NCBI GenBank assembly: GCA_016179955.1
Contig: JACPCD010000035.1
Coordinates: forward strand, 1-40,695
DNA: 40,695 nucleotides
Reading direction: 5' to 3'
From: Candidatus Woesearchaeota archaeon
GTDB lineage: Archaea; Nanobdellota; Nanobdellia; Woesearchaeales; GW2011-AR9
Below the pieces are notes generated by a model. It did no database searches. It saw only the letters and a program-made list of their open reading frames with translations, and was not told the DNA's origin. Positions 8,220 through 14,915 of this stretch are shown one piece after another (positions within the stretch are counted from its first letter, which is position 1; every line of letters starts with the position of its first letter). Position numbers and translations under genes: made by a program.

Positions 8220-8846
8220 TTAAATGTGACTAATATTTACTACTTTTGTTGGGCATTTTATCTTTTCCGGATCAGTAATATACTCTCGCTCATAACATTT
8301 AACGCCGAAGCAAAATCTATCTTGGTATCCTATAATAAGAGGCTTTTGAAGCTGTTCAGCGACTCTAATGGGACGCCAAATATGCCAGCCCGTTACTACA
8401 TCTTCCGGGAAAATAGGGCTTTGATATCCATCGCAGAGGTAGTTACAAAGATATAGGATAGCATCAATGCTTTTCTTTGCGGAAAAATTCTCAAACGGCT
8501 CGATTACGCGCTTTGTTTTTTCTATTTTTGCAATTTCATCAAGATGATTGTCATAAAATGATTGTCCTGAAGTCGGAGGCGCAATAGTAACCAGAACATT
8601 ATCACTGCCATAGTCTTTCTGTATCTGTTCTATAAAGGGATGGCTGGGAATTCTGTGCGAAAGATGAATGTATAGTGACGTTGCTTCTTTAGGGATGGCG
8701 CTGAAAATGGAAGCCCTTGCTGCTGCTTTGTGTGCCGCATATTCCCGTTCTTGCTGTTCTGCCATAGCTTTAAACGTAGCTTGTAAAGCAGCTAATCCTT
8801 CTTGTTGTTCGTTTGTGGAGGAGGTCATTTTGATTAGCTCATTCAT
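8220..8846 (-). CDS. Hypothetical protein, last gene of five-gene operon
   Basis: 208 residues, no recognised family. About 1-50 form an Ala/Glu/Gln-rich amphipathic helix (NEQQEGLAALQATFKAMAEQ), followed by an alpha/beta-looking part with hydrophobic strands (SLYIHLSH, NVLVTIAPP, PLIIGYQD) that resemble a Rossmann-like or nucleotide-binding core. The start overlaps the stop of the preceding gene in an ATGA arrangement (8843-8846), so translation is probably coupled. Possibly an effector of the receiver-headed operon, but that is inference from position only. Confidence 0.6.
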   Translation of the reverse strand: MNELIKMTSSTNEQQEGLAALQATFKAMAEQQEREYAAHKAAARASIFSAIPKEATSLYIHLSHRIPSHPFIEQIQKDYGSDNVLVTIAPPTSGQSFYDNHLDEIAKIEKTKRVIEPFENFSAKKSIDAILYLCNYLCDGYQSPIFPEDVVTGWHIWRPIRVAEQLQKPLIIGYQDRFCFGVKCYEREYITDPEKIKCPTKVVNISHI

Positions 8847-9238
8847 ATCTCATTAAAATCTCGTACGATTCTTGCCAATTTAGATTCATCGGCCGTTGGC
8901 ATTTCATACACATATTCGATGCCATCATCGTAGTCTTTTAATCTTCCCTGATATGTTTTTCTCTCCAGAGCATCTCGTTTTGATATTAATTCATTTAAAG
9001 TGCCTATCAATTCTTCTGGGGTTCCTCCTTCTCGAAGGGGTGCGGTCAAAAGAACATAGGTGTTTTCTCCGGGGCCTAATCTTTCCTGCGGTGGCTCTAT
9101 GGAGATGACTAAGCTCCCCACATCTCGTTGCATGGTATAATCCCCGCCGTCATACCTGAAATTGCTGCCATAATTTTTTCTTACTCTCTCGTATATCTTT
9201 TCTAAATTTTCGTCGACCATTTTATTCAGTTCCTCCAC
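8843..9238 (-). CDS. Hypothetical protein, fourth gene of five-gene operon
   Basis: 131 residues, unknown family. A helical N-terminus (EELNKMVDENLEKIYERVRKNY), a middle with strand-like segments (SLVISIEPP, NTYVLLTAPL) and a helical C-terminal half (EELIGTLNELISKRDALERK). It starts 17 bases inside the previous gene and ends in an ATGA overlap with the next, typical of a translationally coupled operon. Confidence 0.6.
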   Translation of the reverse strand: MEELNKMVDENLEKIYERVRKNYGSNFRYDGGDYTMQRDVGSLVISIEPPQERLGPGENTYVLLTAPLREGGTPEELIGTLNELISKRDALERKTYQGRLKDYDDGIEYVYEMPTADESKLARIVRDFNEI

Positions 9239-9578
9239 TTTTATCTTGCGGTAAATATTTTGCCAATGTTTTTATAAGCTTAAATACTACCGCAGAGCCT
9301 TCTTCTTTATCTGCCAAGGCTCTCCTCATGTATTGTGCAGTCGTTAATCCGATATCAGGGTCTATCTGACGTAGTGTTTCATAACACGCCCTATAGGTAT
9401 CTACTGGATCTGGCGCTACTGGATTATGCGGCCACCAGCCTTTTTGTTCAGCAGGAGGAGCATAACGATCTAAGACACTTTCTAACTCATTAAGATCACA
9501 ATCTACTGCTCTTTTGAATTTATATCCAGGAGTACGTAGTTTAATCTTCGGTTCTATTCTCATTCTGAAACCAGTCAT
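9222..9578 (-). CDS. Hypothetical protein, third gene of five-gene operon
   Basis: 118 residues from the ATG at 9576-9578, chosen because it directly follows the stop of the upstream gene (9580); a longer frame to 9635 would overlap that gene by more than 50 bases. A basic N-terminus (MTGFRMRIEPKIKLRTPGYK) and a Trp/Pro-rich segment (PPAEQKGWWPHNPVAPDPVD) lead into a helical C-terminus. No known domain seen. Confidence 0.55.
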   Translation of the reverse strand: MTGFRMRIEPKIKLRTPGYKFKRAVDCDLNELESVLDRYAPPAEQKGWWPHNPVAPDPVDTYRACYETLRQIDPDIGLTTAQYMRRALADKEEGSAVVFKLIKTLAKYLPQDKSGGTE

Positions 9579-9579
9579 T

Positions 9580-9936
9580 TTATGAGCCTCCAAGCCACTT
9601 AGTGAATTTTTCTTTATCCAAATCAAGAAAAGCAAAATTTCTTACGCCATGTTCTTCTAGTTCTGTTAATCTTTCTTTAGATAATGGCTTAAAATAAAAG
9701 TATCCTACAATTGTTTTTTCGGGAACATTTCTTTTTACCGCTATTGCAAAGCTTGCGCTCATATCAGAATCATTATTTTCTTCTACAAGTATTGCATCTA
9801 AAGACCTTTCCGATACATATTTTGGCTGAAATTCCTTCTGGGAAAATATTTCCACTTCATAACCAAGAGCTTTGTAAACCTGCTCAAGAGCTTGGTAAAC
9901 TGCCCGGTCTTCATTTTTGATAATCCCCAGTTTCAT
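9580..9936 (-). CDS. Receiver-like alpha/beta protein lacking a clear phospho-acceptor
   Basis: 118 residues, about the size of a CheY-type receiver. The alternation KLGIIKNEDRAVYQALEQVY (strand then helix), DAILVEENND (second strand with acidic residues) and TIVGYFYF, then RNFAFLDLD, fits a flavodoxin-like fold. The acidic pair expected after strand 1 is reduced to NED, and strand 3 carries EENND instead of the canonical Asp context, so it may be a degenerate receiver. It overlaps the true receiver gene upstream by 4 bases (ATGA at 9933-9936). The fold call is by eye and tentative. Confidence 0.55.
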   Translation of the reverse strand: MKLGIIKNEDRAVYQALEQVYKALGYEVEIFSQKEFQPKYVSERSLDAILVEENNDSDMSASFAIAVKRNVPEKTIVGYFYFKPLSKERLTELEEHGVRNFAFLDLDKEKFTKWLGGS

Positions 9937-10427
9937 TTTTGCAAAACCTCTAACACTTTATTCCAGTCTTTCCTGCCATCATCTGTAAACGGAGCATGGA
10001 AAATGCCTAATTTAGAATCATTTATGGTGTAAAGATATTGTTCAGAGGAGGAGTCACGCCAGTATCCACCACTAATGGGGTCAATGGCCGCTGAAATAGG
10101 ATGGTCATGATGGTTTATATCCGTTACAATGCCAATGTAAGGTATCTTTATCTTTGCTGCAAGGAAAGCCAAAGGGAACCCAAACGGCAATAAATCAAAA
10201 ATGTACTTCATTCCTTCCGGACCCATGGTGCTTCTGCCACCTTTCGGCATCATTAAGTCCGTAAGCAAGACATTGTAATGATAACCGCTTTCAAGCGCTT
10301 TTTGTCCTTCTTCGTAGTTTGTAAGTACGACCAGTTTATGTTCTTTAAGCTGGACTTGGGCGCTTTCTCTATGCTTGAGGGTATCTTCAATGACCAAAAT
10401 GTCTAATCGTGGCTGTGGTTCTGTCAT
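9933..10427 (-). CDS. Response-regulator receiver-like protein, first gene of five-gene operon
   Basis: 164 residues. The N-terminal 60 residues form a receiver core: DILVIED gives the acidic pair (E14, D15), and NVLLTDLMMP gives the phospho-acceptor Asp near residue 57. The later part, with IPYIGIVTDINHHDHPISAA, is not standard for CheY-type receivers; I know this VTD-NHHDHP block from receiver-like proteins common in candidate-phyla bacteria. No histidine kinase gene lies in the window. Heads an operon in which all following genes overlap or abut. A TATA box lies about 30 nt upstream. Confidence 0.7.
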   Translation of the reverse strand: MTEPQPRLDILVIEDTLKHRESAQVQLKEHKLVVLTNYEEGQKALESGYHYNVLLTDLMMPKGGRSTMGPEGMKYIFDLLPFGFPLAFLAAKIKIPYIGIVTDINHHDHPISAAIDPISGGYWRDSSSEQYLYTINDSKLGIFHAPFTDDGRKDWNKVLEVLQK

Positions 10428-10450
10428 TCTATTTTTAGTTGTAGCGTCGG

Positions 10451-10464
10451 ATATATAAAACTTT
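10451..10464 (-). promoter_or_regulatory. TATA box of the five-gene operon
   Basis: On the minus strand the sequence AGTTTTATATATCC sits about 25-35 nt upstream of ATG 10427, giving a short-leader transcript. The opposite strand has a separate TATA box for the DHH gene (10521-10533), so the gap 10428-10553 is a divergent promoter region. Confidence 0.55.
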
Positions 10465-10520
10465 CGTCTTTTTACGATAGTAATTAGACACTAAAAACAC
10501 GCTGATTTTTATTCTCCCAA

Positions 10521-10533
10521 ACCTTTAAAAACA
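10521..10533 (+). promoter_or_regulatory. TATA box of the DHH operon
   Basis: CCTTTAAAAACAA centred about 27 nt upstream of ATG 10554, consistent with a leaderless transcript for the DHH phosphoesterase gene. Confidence 0.5.
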
Positions 10534-10553
10534 ATCCCCTTCTTATCTAGATT

Positions 10554-11588
10554 ATGCTCACCCCCAAACAAATAGCTCTCTTACGCGAAGAACTTCACAC
10601 CGCGAAAAATCCTATTTTCTTTCACGATGATGACGCCGATGGTCTCGCTTCATTCCTCTTACTCTACCGGATGCATCGGGAAGGAAAAGGCATCATCGTC
10701 AAGCTTGCTCCCAACCTGGGAAAACCATTCCTGCGCAAAGTGGAAGAGCTTCACCCCGACAAGATTTTTGTGTTAGACGTCCCGCAGGTAGACCAGGAAT
10801 TCATTGATGAAGCAAAAGTGCCTATATTCTGGATTGATCACCATCAGCCTTTAGAGCGGAATAACATCCATTATTTCAATCCCCGCCTGCAGGACCTCAA
10901 TGCGTATGTTCCTACGACCAGGATGGCCTGGCAGGTAAGCGAGAATCCTGCCGATATGTGGATTGCGGTCATCGGTTGTTTAGCAGACCATTACCTGCCG
11001 GAATTCATCGATGAATTCATAGAAAAATATCCCTACTTGCTTCCCCAAAAGGGAGATTTGCCCGAGATCCTGTTCAAGCAGCCCGTAGGCCAGTTAGTCA
11101 AGATGTTTTTCTTCCTGCTGAAAGGGCCCACCTCTGACGTGCATAAATCTATCAAGATTCTGACCCGAATAAAATCTCCTGACGAGATCATGAAGCAGGA
11201 AACAGCGCAGGGAAAATTTCTCTACCGGCGCTTTGAGATCATCAACCAAAAGTATGAAGAATTGCTGGTGCAGGCCAAGAAAAGCGTTCCCAGTGGAAAA
11301 CTCATTTTATTTTATTATACGGAAGAACAGTGGTCCTTCACCGCTAATCTGGCCAATGAGCTCGCGGGGTTGTATCCTAAAAAAATCGTCATCATCGCCC
11401 GGAAAAAGTCCGGGGAAATGAAATGCAGCCTGCGGGCGCAGTTTCCCATCTTGGATGCATTACAGCGTGCCTTGGTGGGAATCAACGGTTATGGGGGGGG
11501 CCATTTCAATGCCTGTGGTGCGGTGATTAAGCAGGAAGATTGGGATGTTTTCCTGCACAATTTCAAGAAAGAGTTAGACCATGCTTAA
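10554..11588 (+). CDS. DHH-family phosphoesterase (RecJ-like)
   Basis: 344 residues. Motif I is FHDDDADGLAS (H24, D25-D27, D29), motif II VLDVPQVDQ near 74-81, the name-giving DHH at D95-H97 (WIDHHQP), and the C-terminal DHHA1 domain ends in GYGGGHFNACG near residue 310. All metal-binding residues are present. The family hydrolyses phosphodiester bonds in single-stranded nucleic acids or small nucleotides; in archaea such proteins act as RecJ-like/GAN-type nucleases in replication and repair. The substrate cannot be told here. First gene of a tight operon: the next gene starts 8 bases before this stop. Confidence 0.85.
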   Translation: MLTPKQIALLREELHTAKNPIFFHDDDADGLASFLLLYRMHREGKGIIVKLAPNLGKPFLRKVEELHPDKIFVLDVPQVDQEFIDEAKVPIFWIDHHQPLERNNIHYFNPRLQDLNAYVPTTRMAWQVSENPADMWIAVIGCLADHYLPEFIDEFIEKYPYLLPQKGDLPEILFKQPVGQLVKMFFFLLKGPTSDVHKSIKILTRIKSPDEIMKQETAQGKFLYRRFEIINQKYEELLVQAKKSVPSGKLILFYYTEEQWSFTANLANELAGLYPKKIVIIARKKSGEMKCSLRAQFPILDALQRALVGINGYGGGHFNACGAVIKQEDWDVFLHNFKKELDHA

Positions 11589-11943
11589 GCTGCTGATTGC
11601 GTTCAGTGGAATTATTGCTGGCTTTATTCTTTCGTATCTCTGCTGGGATGAGTTGGAACAAAGAAAATATTTTGTGATTGCCAAGCACATTTTGCTGGTA
11701 TCTTTATTTCTGGTGGAAAGTTATTTTCTTGCCTCTGTTGTTTTATGGACCTTTTTGGCTCTGGCAGTTATTTTCTTTGCGCTCAGTCTGAAATTTCAGC
11801 ATTATCTTCTGGAAGTAGGAATTTATCTTTTCGTGAGCATCTTTTATTTCCTGTATTTAAGTGGCGAGGCCAGTCCGGTAGTTGTTGCGTCCCTCTTGTT
11901 CCTCTACGGCCTGCCTGCCGGAACCTTGCTTCGGAAACCATGA
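11581..11943 (+). CDS. Small multi-pass membrane protein
   Basis: 120 residues, almost entirely hydrophobic, with about five membrane helices (roughly 2-20, 36-51, 53-70, 75-93, 98-117). No conserved motif recognised. It overlaps the DHH gene by 8 bases and the regulator gene by ATGA at 11940-11943, so the three are one operon. Its role beside a nuclease and a regulator is unknown. Confidence 0.6.
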   Translation: MLKLLIAFSGIIAGFILSYLCWDELEQRKYFVIAKHILLVSLFLVESYFLASVVLWTFLALAVIFFALSLKFQHYLLEVGIYLFVSIFYFLYLSGEASPVVVASLLFLYGLPAGTLLRKP

Positions 11944-12596
11944 CTAACCAACCTAATCTAGAAGAAACTATCCGGGAGAAAGTAACGCCCCTGCTGGAAG
12001 AAACCATGGAAAAGCACTGGGGCATTACCATTCCTCAGCTGGAAACGGATATTACTGATCGGTTAAAGAGTCCGCAGCTACAGGTGTACCTTCCTCTGGG
12101 CTTGAGTTTTCCCCGCGCGAAGAAAAAATTTAAAGCGGAGTTCATGAAGCGGGAATTGCAGCTGCACCGGGGCAATGTTTCCCAGCTGGCGAAAGTTCTG
12201 GGATTAGATAGGAGGAGTATTCATCGGGCTATCCACGAACTCGATATTAATATCAATAAGATGCGCGGAGGTCGTTTTTCAGCAGAAACTTACCGGCAGA
12301 CAGAGATAGATATAGCTCTTCGTTCCACCCTGGATCAGTACAAAGAGCTTATCCGGCCGCAGAAGCTGGAAAGCTTGTATCAGGACGTGCCTTCACTGTC
12401 TAAGAGCATTGCCCAAATCCTGCCGCATTGGGACCTTACCTGGAAAGCAGCGGAGCGGGAGTTTGAGAAACAGTTCCTGGTTCAGGCGCTGAAGGAGAAT
12501 TCCGGGAGCATTTCAAAGACAGCGGTGATGATACGCCTGCGCCCGGAAACGGTGCAGCGGAAAGTGAAGAGGCTGGGATTGCGGGGGACACGCTAA
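11940..12596 (+). CDS. DNA-binding regulator with two Fis-type helix-turn-helix motifs
   Basis: 218 residues from ATG 11940; longer upstream frames overlap the membrane gene and are not credible. Two Fis-like HTH units are visible: KRELQLHRGNVSQLAKVLGL followed by DRRSIHRAIHEL at about residues 69-100, and FLVQALKENSGSISKTAVMI then RLRPETVQRKVKRLGL at about 178-213. Fis-type HTHs are best known from bacterial NtrC-family activators and Fis itself; two copies at a spacing of about 110 residues without an AAA+ domain is unusual. Between them lies a helical region. It may act as a dimer-like monomer binding two half-sites. Third gene of the DHH operon. Confidence 0.7.
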   Translation: MTNQPNLEETIREKVTPLLEETMEKHWGITIPQLETDITDRLKSPQLQVYLPLGLSFPRAKKKFKAEFMKRELQLHRGNVSQLAKVLGLDRRSIHRAIHELDININKMRGGRFSAETYRQTEIDIALRSTLDQYKELIRPQKLESLYQDVPSLSKSIAQILPHWDLTWKAAEREFEKQFLVQALKENSGSISKTAVMIRLRPETVQRKVKRLGLRGTR

Positions 12597-12618
12597 TTGA
12601 CTTCGTCTGCCGGGGCAA

Positions 12619-12633
12619 AAATTATATATACTC
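12619..12633 (+). promoter_or_regulatory. TATA box of the DUF1003 gene
   Basis: AAATTATATATACTC lies about 27 nt upstream of ATG 12653, the leaderless spacing. This supports ATG 12653 as start over the TTG at 12647. Confidence 0.55.
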
Positions 12634-12652
12634 CTGAAAAATCATCTTGGGT

Positions 12653-13063
12653 ATGCTTCAAGAGGAAAACCATAATGCCAATCTGAAAAAATCAGATCAT
12701 CCCCTTTTCTTTCAGCGGCTCACACCTTCACAAAAAGCGGCCGATACCATTGCCCATTTTGGCGGTAGCTGGACATTCATAATCATCTTCTTTCTTTTTT
12801 TTGTGACCTGGATCATATTAAATACATGGTTATTGCTCACGCAAAAAGTATTTGACCCGTACCCTTACATTCTGCTGAACCTTACCTTATCCTGTTTGGC
12901 GGCAATTCAGGCCCCCATTATTTTAATGACCCAGAACCGGCAGGCGGAACGTGACCGGATAAATGCCCGGTATGATTATGCCATCAACCGCAAAGCGGAG
13001 CGGGAAATCCAGACGCTGCAGCGGGATGTGGATGAGATTAAAAAGATGATGCGGAAGAGGTAA
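12653..13063 (+). CDS. DUF1003 family membrane protein
   Basis: 136 residues. Two membrane helices (about 37-60 and 68-92: WTFIIIFFLFFVTWIILN and ILLNLTLSCLAAIQAPIILM) are followed by a charged helical tail with NRQAERDRINARYDYAINRK, the conserved C-terminal block of DUF1003. The family is widespread, short and of unknown function; it is sometimes found near transport genes. Topology predicts both ends in the cytoplasm with a coiled coil at the C-terminus. Monocistronic from the TATA box. Confidence 0.8.
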   Translation: MLQEENHNANLKKSDHPLFFQRLTPSQKAADTIAHFGGSWTFIIIFFLFFVTWIILNTWLLLTQKVFDPYPYILLNLTLSCLAAIQAPIILMTQNRQAERDRINARYDYAINRKAEREIQTLQRDVDEIKKMMRKR

Positions 13064-13115
13064 GTATTAACCCGATGATATAAGCAAAACACGGTTCACT
13101 TCTTAATCTTTAGTT

Positions 13116-13770
13116 CTATTCCTCACTTTCTGACCATACCTCTTCAAAGAAATGTTTATATCTCTTAGCAATTGCTGGAGAACGAATAACCACTCCACTC
13201 GGGTTAGCAGACCAAACATAGGTTGCAACATTATCTCCATAAATTAATATTGCACTCGGTAGGTGCTGTCTAAAATAACGTACTTTAATGAATTTAGTGG
13301 TAGCAACAGTTCTTGAAATTACATCTTTAATTTTGACACAAGCAAGTAATTTTGCTCCTTTTTTTTAAAGCATAGATTACATCACTATACATCGTCTTTA
13401 TTCCCTTAATCCCTTCATAAACAGTAGCGGTTTGTGGAACTCTACCGAAATGCTGCTTCTCTTTCAGAGCAGGTAAAACCTTCCTCAATTCTTCCTCTTT
13501 CTCTTCCAACAAGCTTTTTTCTCTTTGCACATAATGAAGAATATGCTCTGGATCAGCCGCTTCAAAGTATTTTGTATTTTCTTTAATCACAAATGAAACT
13601 AATCCTTTATCTATTAAGCGTTCCAGCATTTCATAGACTTTAGAGCGAGACACTTTTGCCTTTTTGATAATTTCACCGGTTGTACTTGGACCTAACTCTA
13701 AAAGAGCAAAATAGACTTTAATCCCCCCTTTCGTTAATCCAATTCCTTCTAATAATGCCGTTTCTTCCAT
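13116..13770 (-). pseudogene. TrmB-family regulator, frameshifted and internally shortened
   Basis: TrmB proteins are archaeal sugar-responsive or global regulators with an N-terminal winged helix. The intact N-part (MEETALLEGIGLTKGGIKVY, then TTGEIIKKAKVSRSKVYEML) matches the full-length paralogue at 21310-22044 in arrangement. The frame stops at about 13327, just past an eight-base T run on the plus strand (13359-13366). Reading one base over continues as ACVKIKDVISRTVATTKFIK and ends AKRYKHFFEEVW at 13116, equivalent to the paralogue C-terminus (KRYFEELW). About 30 residues of the paralogue are missing at the break, so this may be an internal deletion rather than a sequencing slip in the T run. 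The N-part alone could still bind DNA. Confidence 0.7.
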
Positions 13771-13774
13771 TGTC

Positions 13775-13786
13775 CCCTCTAGAGGG
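13775..13786. promoter_or_regulatory. Palindromic operator at the TrmB start
   Basis: CCCTCTAGAGGG is a perfect 12-bp palindrome lying between the minus-strand TATA box (about 13793-13803) and the TrmB start codon (13770), over the likely transcription start. This is the position expected for autorepression by the encoded winged-helix protein; binding is inference. Confidence 0.55.
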
Positions 13787-13935
13787 AGAGACGATATATA
13801 AATATTACTCTTTGAAATCTAATTTTATGACAAAAAATCCAAACAAAAACTTAAGAAGCATAGTCTTTGAGAGTAGACAAAGTAAAGGAGTTGTGTTTTG
13901 GTATATAGAAACAATGAAAATTATGGGGTGAAAAA

Positions 13936-14187
13936 ATGACCGGAAGTTGGGGCACAGCACACGATTTGAGAGCTTTAGAATTTGCGGATTATTGCCGCAG
14001 AGAATTGAAGAGAGATAATTTTGAAATGGAAGTTGATGGAGTAAGATACCGAGTTAATCATGCTGGCAGTTCAGTTGCATTGTATAAAAATAATCGCTTA
14101 ACTGCACATATGGGGGATGATGATTTTTTAGAGAACTATAACCCTTCTAGGGGGTTGGATGCAAAAGTGTTAGATGGGAAAAAATAA
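13936..14187 (+). CDS. Hypothetical protein, 83 residues
   Basis: Starts six bases after GGTG (13927-13930), a ribosome binding site form used repeatedly in this window; a TATA-like GGTATATAGAAA stands at about 13901-13912. The protein is soluble, with LRALEFADYCRRELKRD forming a helix and DGVRYRVNHAGSSVALYKN a beta hairpin. No family recognised. The next gene begins one base after its stop. Confidence 0.55.
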   Translation: MTGSWGTAHDLRALEFADYCRRELKRDNFEMEVDGVRYRVNHAGSSVALYKNNRLTAHMGDDDFLENYNPSRGLDAKVLDGKK

Positions 14188-14188
14188 A

Positions 14189-14560
14189 ATGGGCAGCCTC
14201 ATCGAATTTAACGATACTTTGGAGCTAACTTTAGAACAGGGCTTTCCAGACAATTTTGTTTTAGAGAGACATCTACAACAACCATACACTACCGAAGAAT
14301 TTAAAGATAGAATCTATGAGTTCCACAAACCGAATATGAGACTCTACCATCCAGCACCTACCCGCGTTTTTCTTGTTCATAATATTGATGGCAAATGGAT
14401 ACATTGGGGTAAAGCCCATGTTCTTGAACAAACAATTCATGCCGAAACAAAATCAACTTCCGGAAAATTCAGGCTTGTGCAAATTTACGAACCTGAATTT
14501 ATGCGAATGAAAAATATTGTTGATGTTAGCAAAGAAAAGCAATATTCTTTTCCTTATTAA
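14189..14560 (+). CDS. Conserved hypothetical protein
   Basis: 123 residues from ATG 14189; ATG 14174 would overlap the upstream gene and add five lysine-rich residues. Motif-like stretches are DTLELTLEQGFP, VLERHLQQPYTTEEFKDRIY, PTRVFLVHNIDGKWIHWGKA and GKFRLVQIYEPEFM. I associate this layout with a conserved family of unknown function seen in small-genome archaea and candidate-phyla bacteria, but cannot name it. Forms a two-gene unit with the preceding frame. Confidence 0.6.
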   Translation: MGSLIEFNDTLELTLEQGFPDNFVLERHLQQPYTTEEFKDRIYEFHKPNMRLYHPAPTRVFLVHNIDGKWIHWGKAHVLEQTIHAETKSTSGKFRLVQIYEPEFMRMKNIVDVSKEKQYSFPY

Positions 14561-14611
14561 AACCAAAAAAAGTATTGTTAATTGCCTATAAATGTTGCTT
14601 TACTACCCCCT

Positions 14612-14896
14612 TCAATACCTTCGCCGCCTATAGCCGTAGGAAATTCTATCCAGAGGATCACCACTGGTTGAAATTCTTTCTAATGGCGAGGGGCCAGAAA
14701 TACGGTCCAGGGGATCCTGAGAAGTGGAAACGCGTTCTAACGGTCCTGGTTCGGAGATACGATCCAAAGGATTTCCGCTGCTTTTATAATGATGTGATTC
14801 TCGTGGAGAGTATGGCGGCTGGTAGAATCTTGAATTAATCTCTTTCCCGCATTTTTTCTCTGGGGTACTTTTTCTTCGATATTTTCCCATGCACAT
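14612..14896 (-). CDS. Basic protein with tandem PLDRIS/PLERVSTS repeats
   Basis: 94 residues, or 92 from ATG 14890. A Lys/Arg-rich N-terminus (MGKYRRKSTPEKKCGKE) is followed by alternating repeats: NPLDRISEPGPLERVSTS, DPLDRISGPSPLERISTS and a final DPLDRIS, then a basic end YGYRRRRY. The repeats are also seen at DNA level. Repeats and charge suggest a disordered nucleic-acid- or protein-binding protein. The competing plus-strand frame (14575-14838) shows no repeat periodicity and is probably a shadow. It lies 20 bases downstream of the pyrophosphatase gene on the same strand. Confidence 0.45.
   Translation of the reverse strand: MCMGKYRRKSTPEKKCGKEINSRFYQPPYSPRESHHYKSSGNPLDRISEPGPLERVSTSQDPLDRISGPSPLERISTSGDPLDRISYGYRRRRY
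14630..14778. repeat. 48-bp tandem repeat inside the basic repeat protein
   Basis: About two and a half units of 48 bp encode the 16-residue block DPLDRISGPSPLERIS with variations. Units have diverged but share the GATCC and GAAA-C core positions. Such repeats can expand or contract without a frameshift because the unit is a multiple of three. Confidence 0.45.
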
Positions 14897-14915
14897 TCCC
14901 TTTCCACTACGATGC

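Noticed and set aside
8181-8456. Plus-strand frame opposite the last operon gene
   Set aside because: Lies opposite a gene that is translationally coupled to its operon; no ribosome binding site or family similarity.
14575-14838. Plus-strand 87-codon frame
   Set aside because: Overlaps the minus-strand repeat protein, whose periodicity is much clearer.
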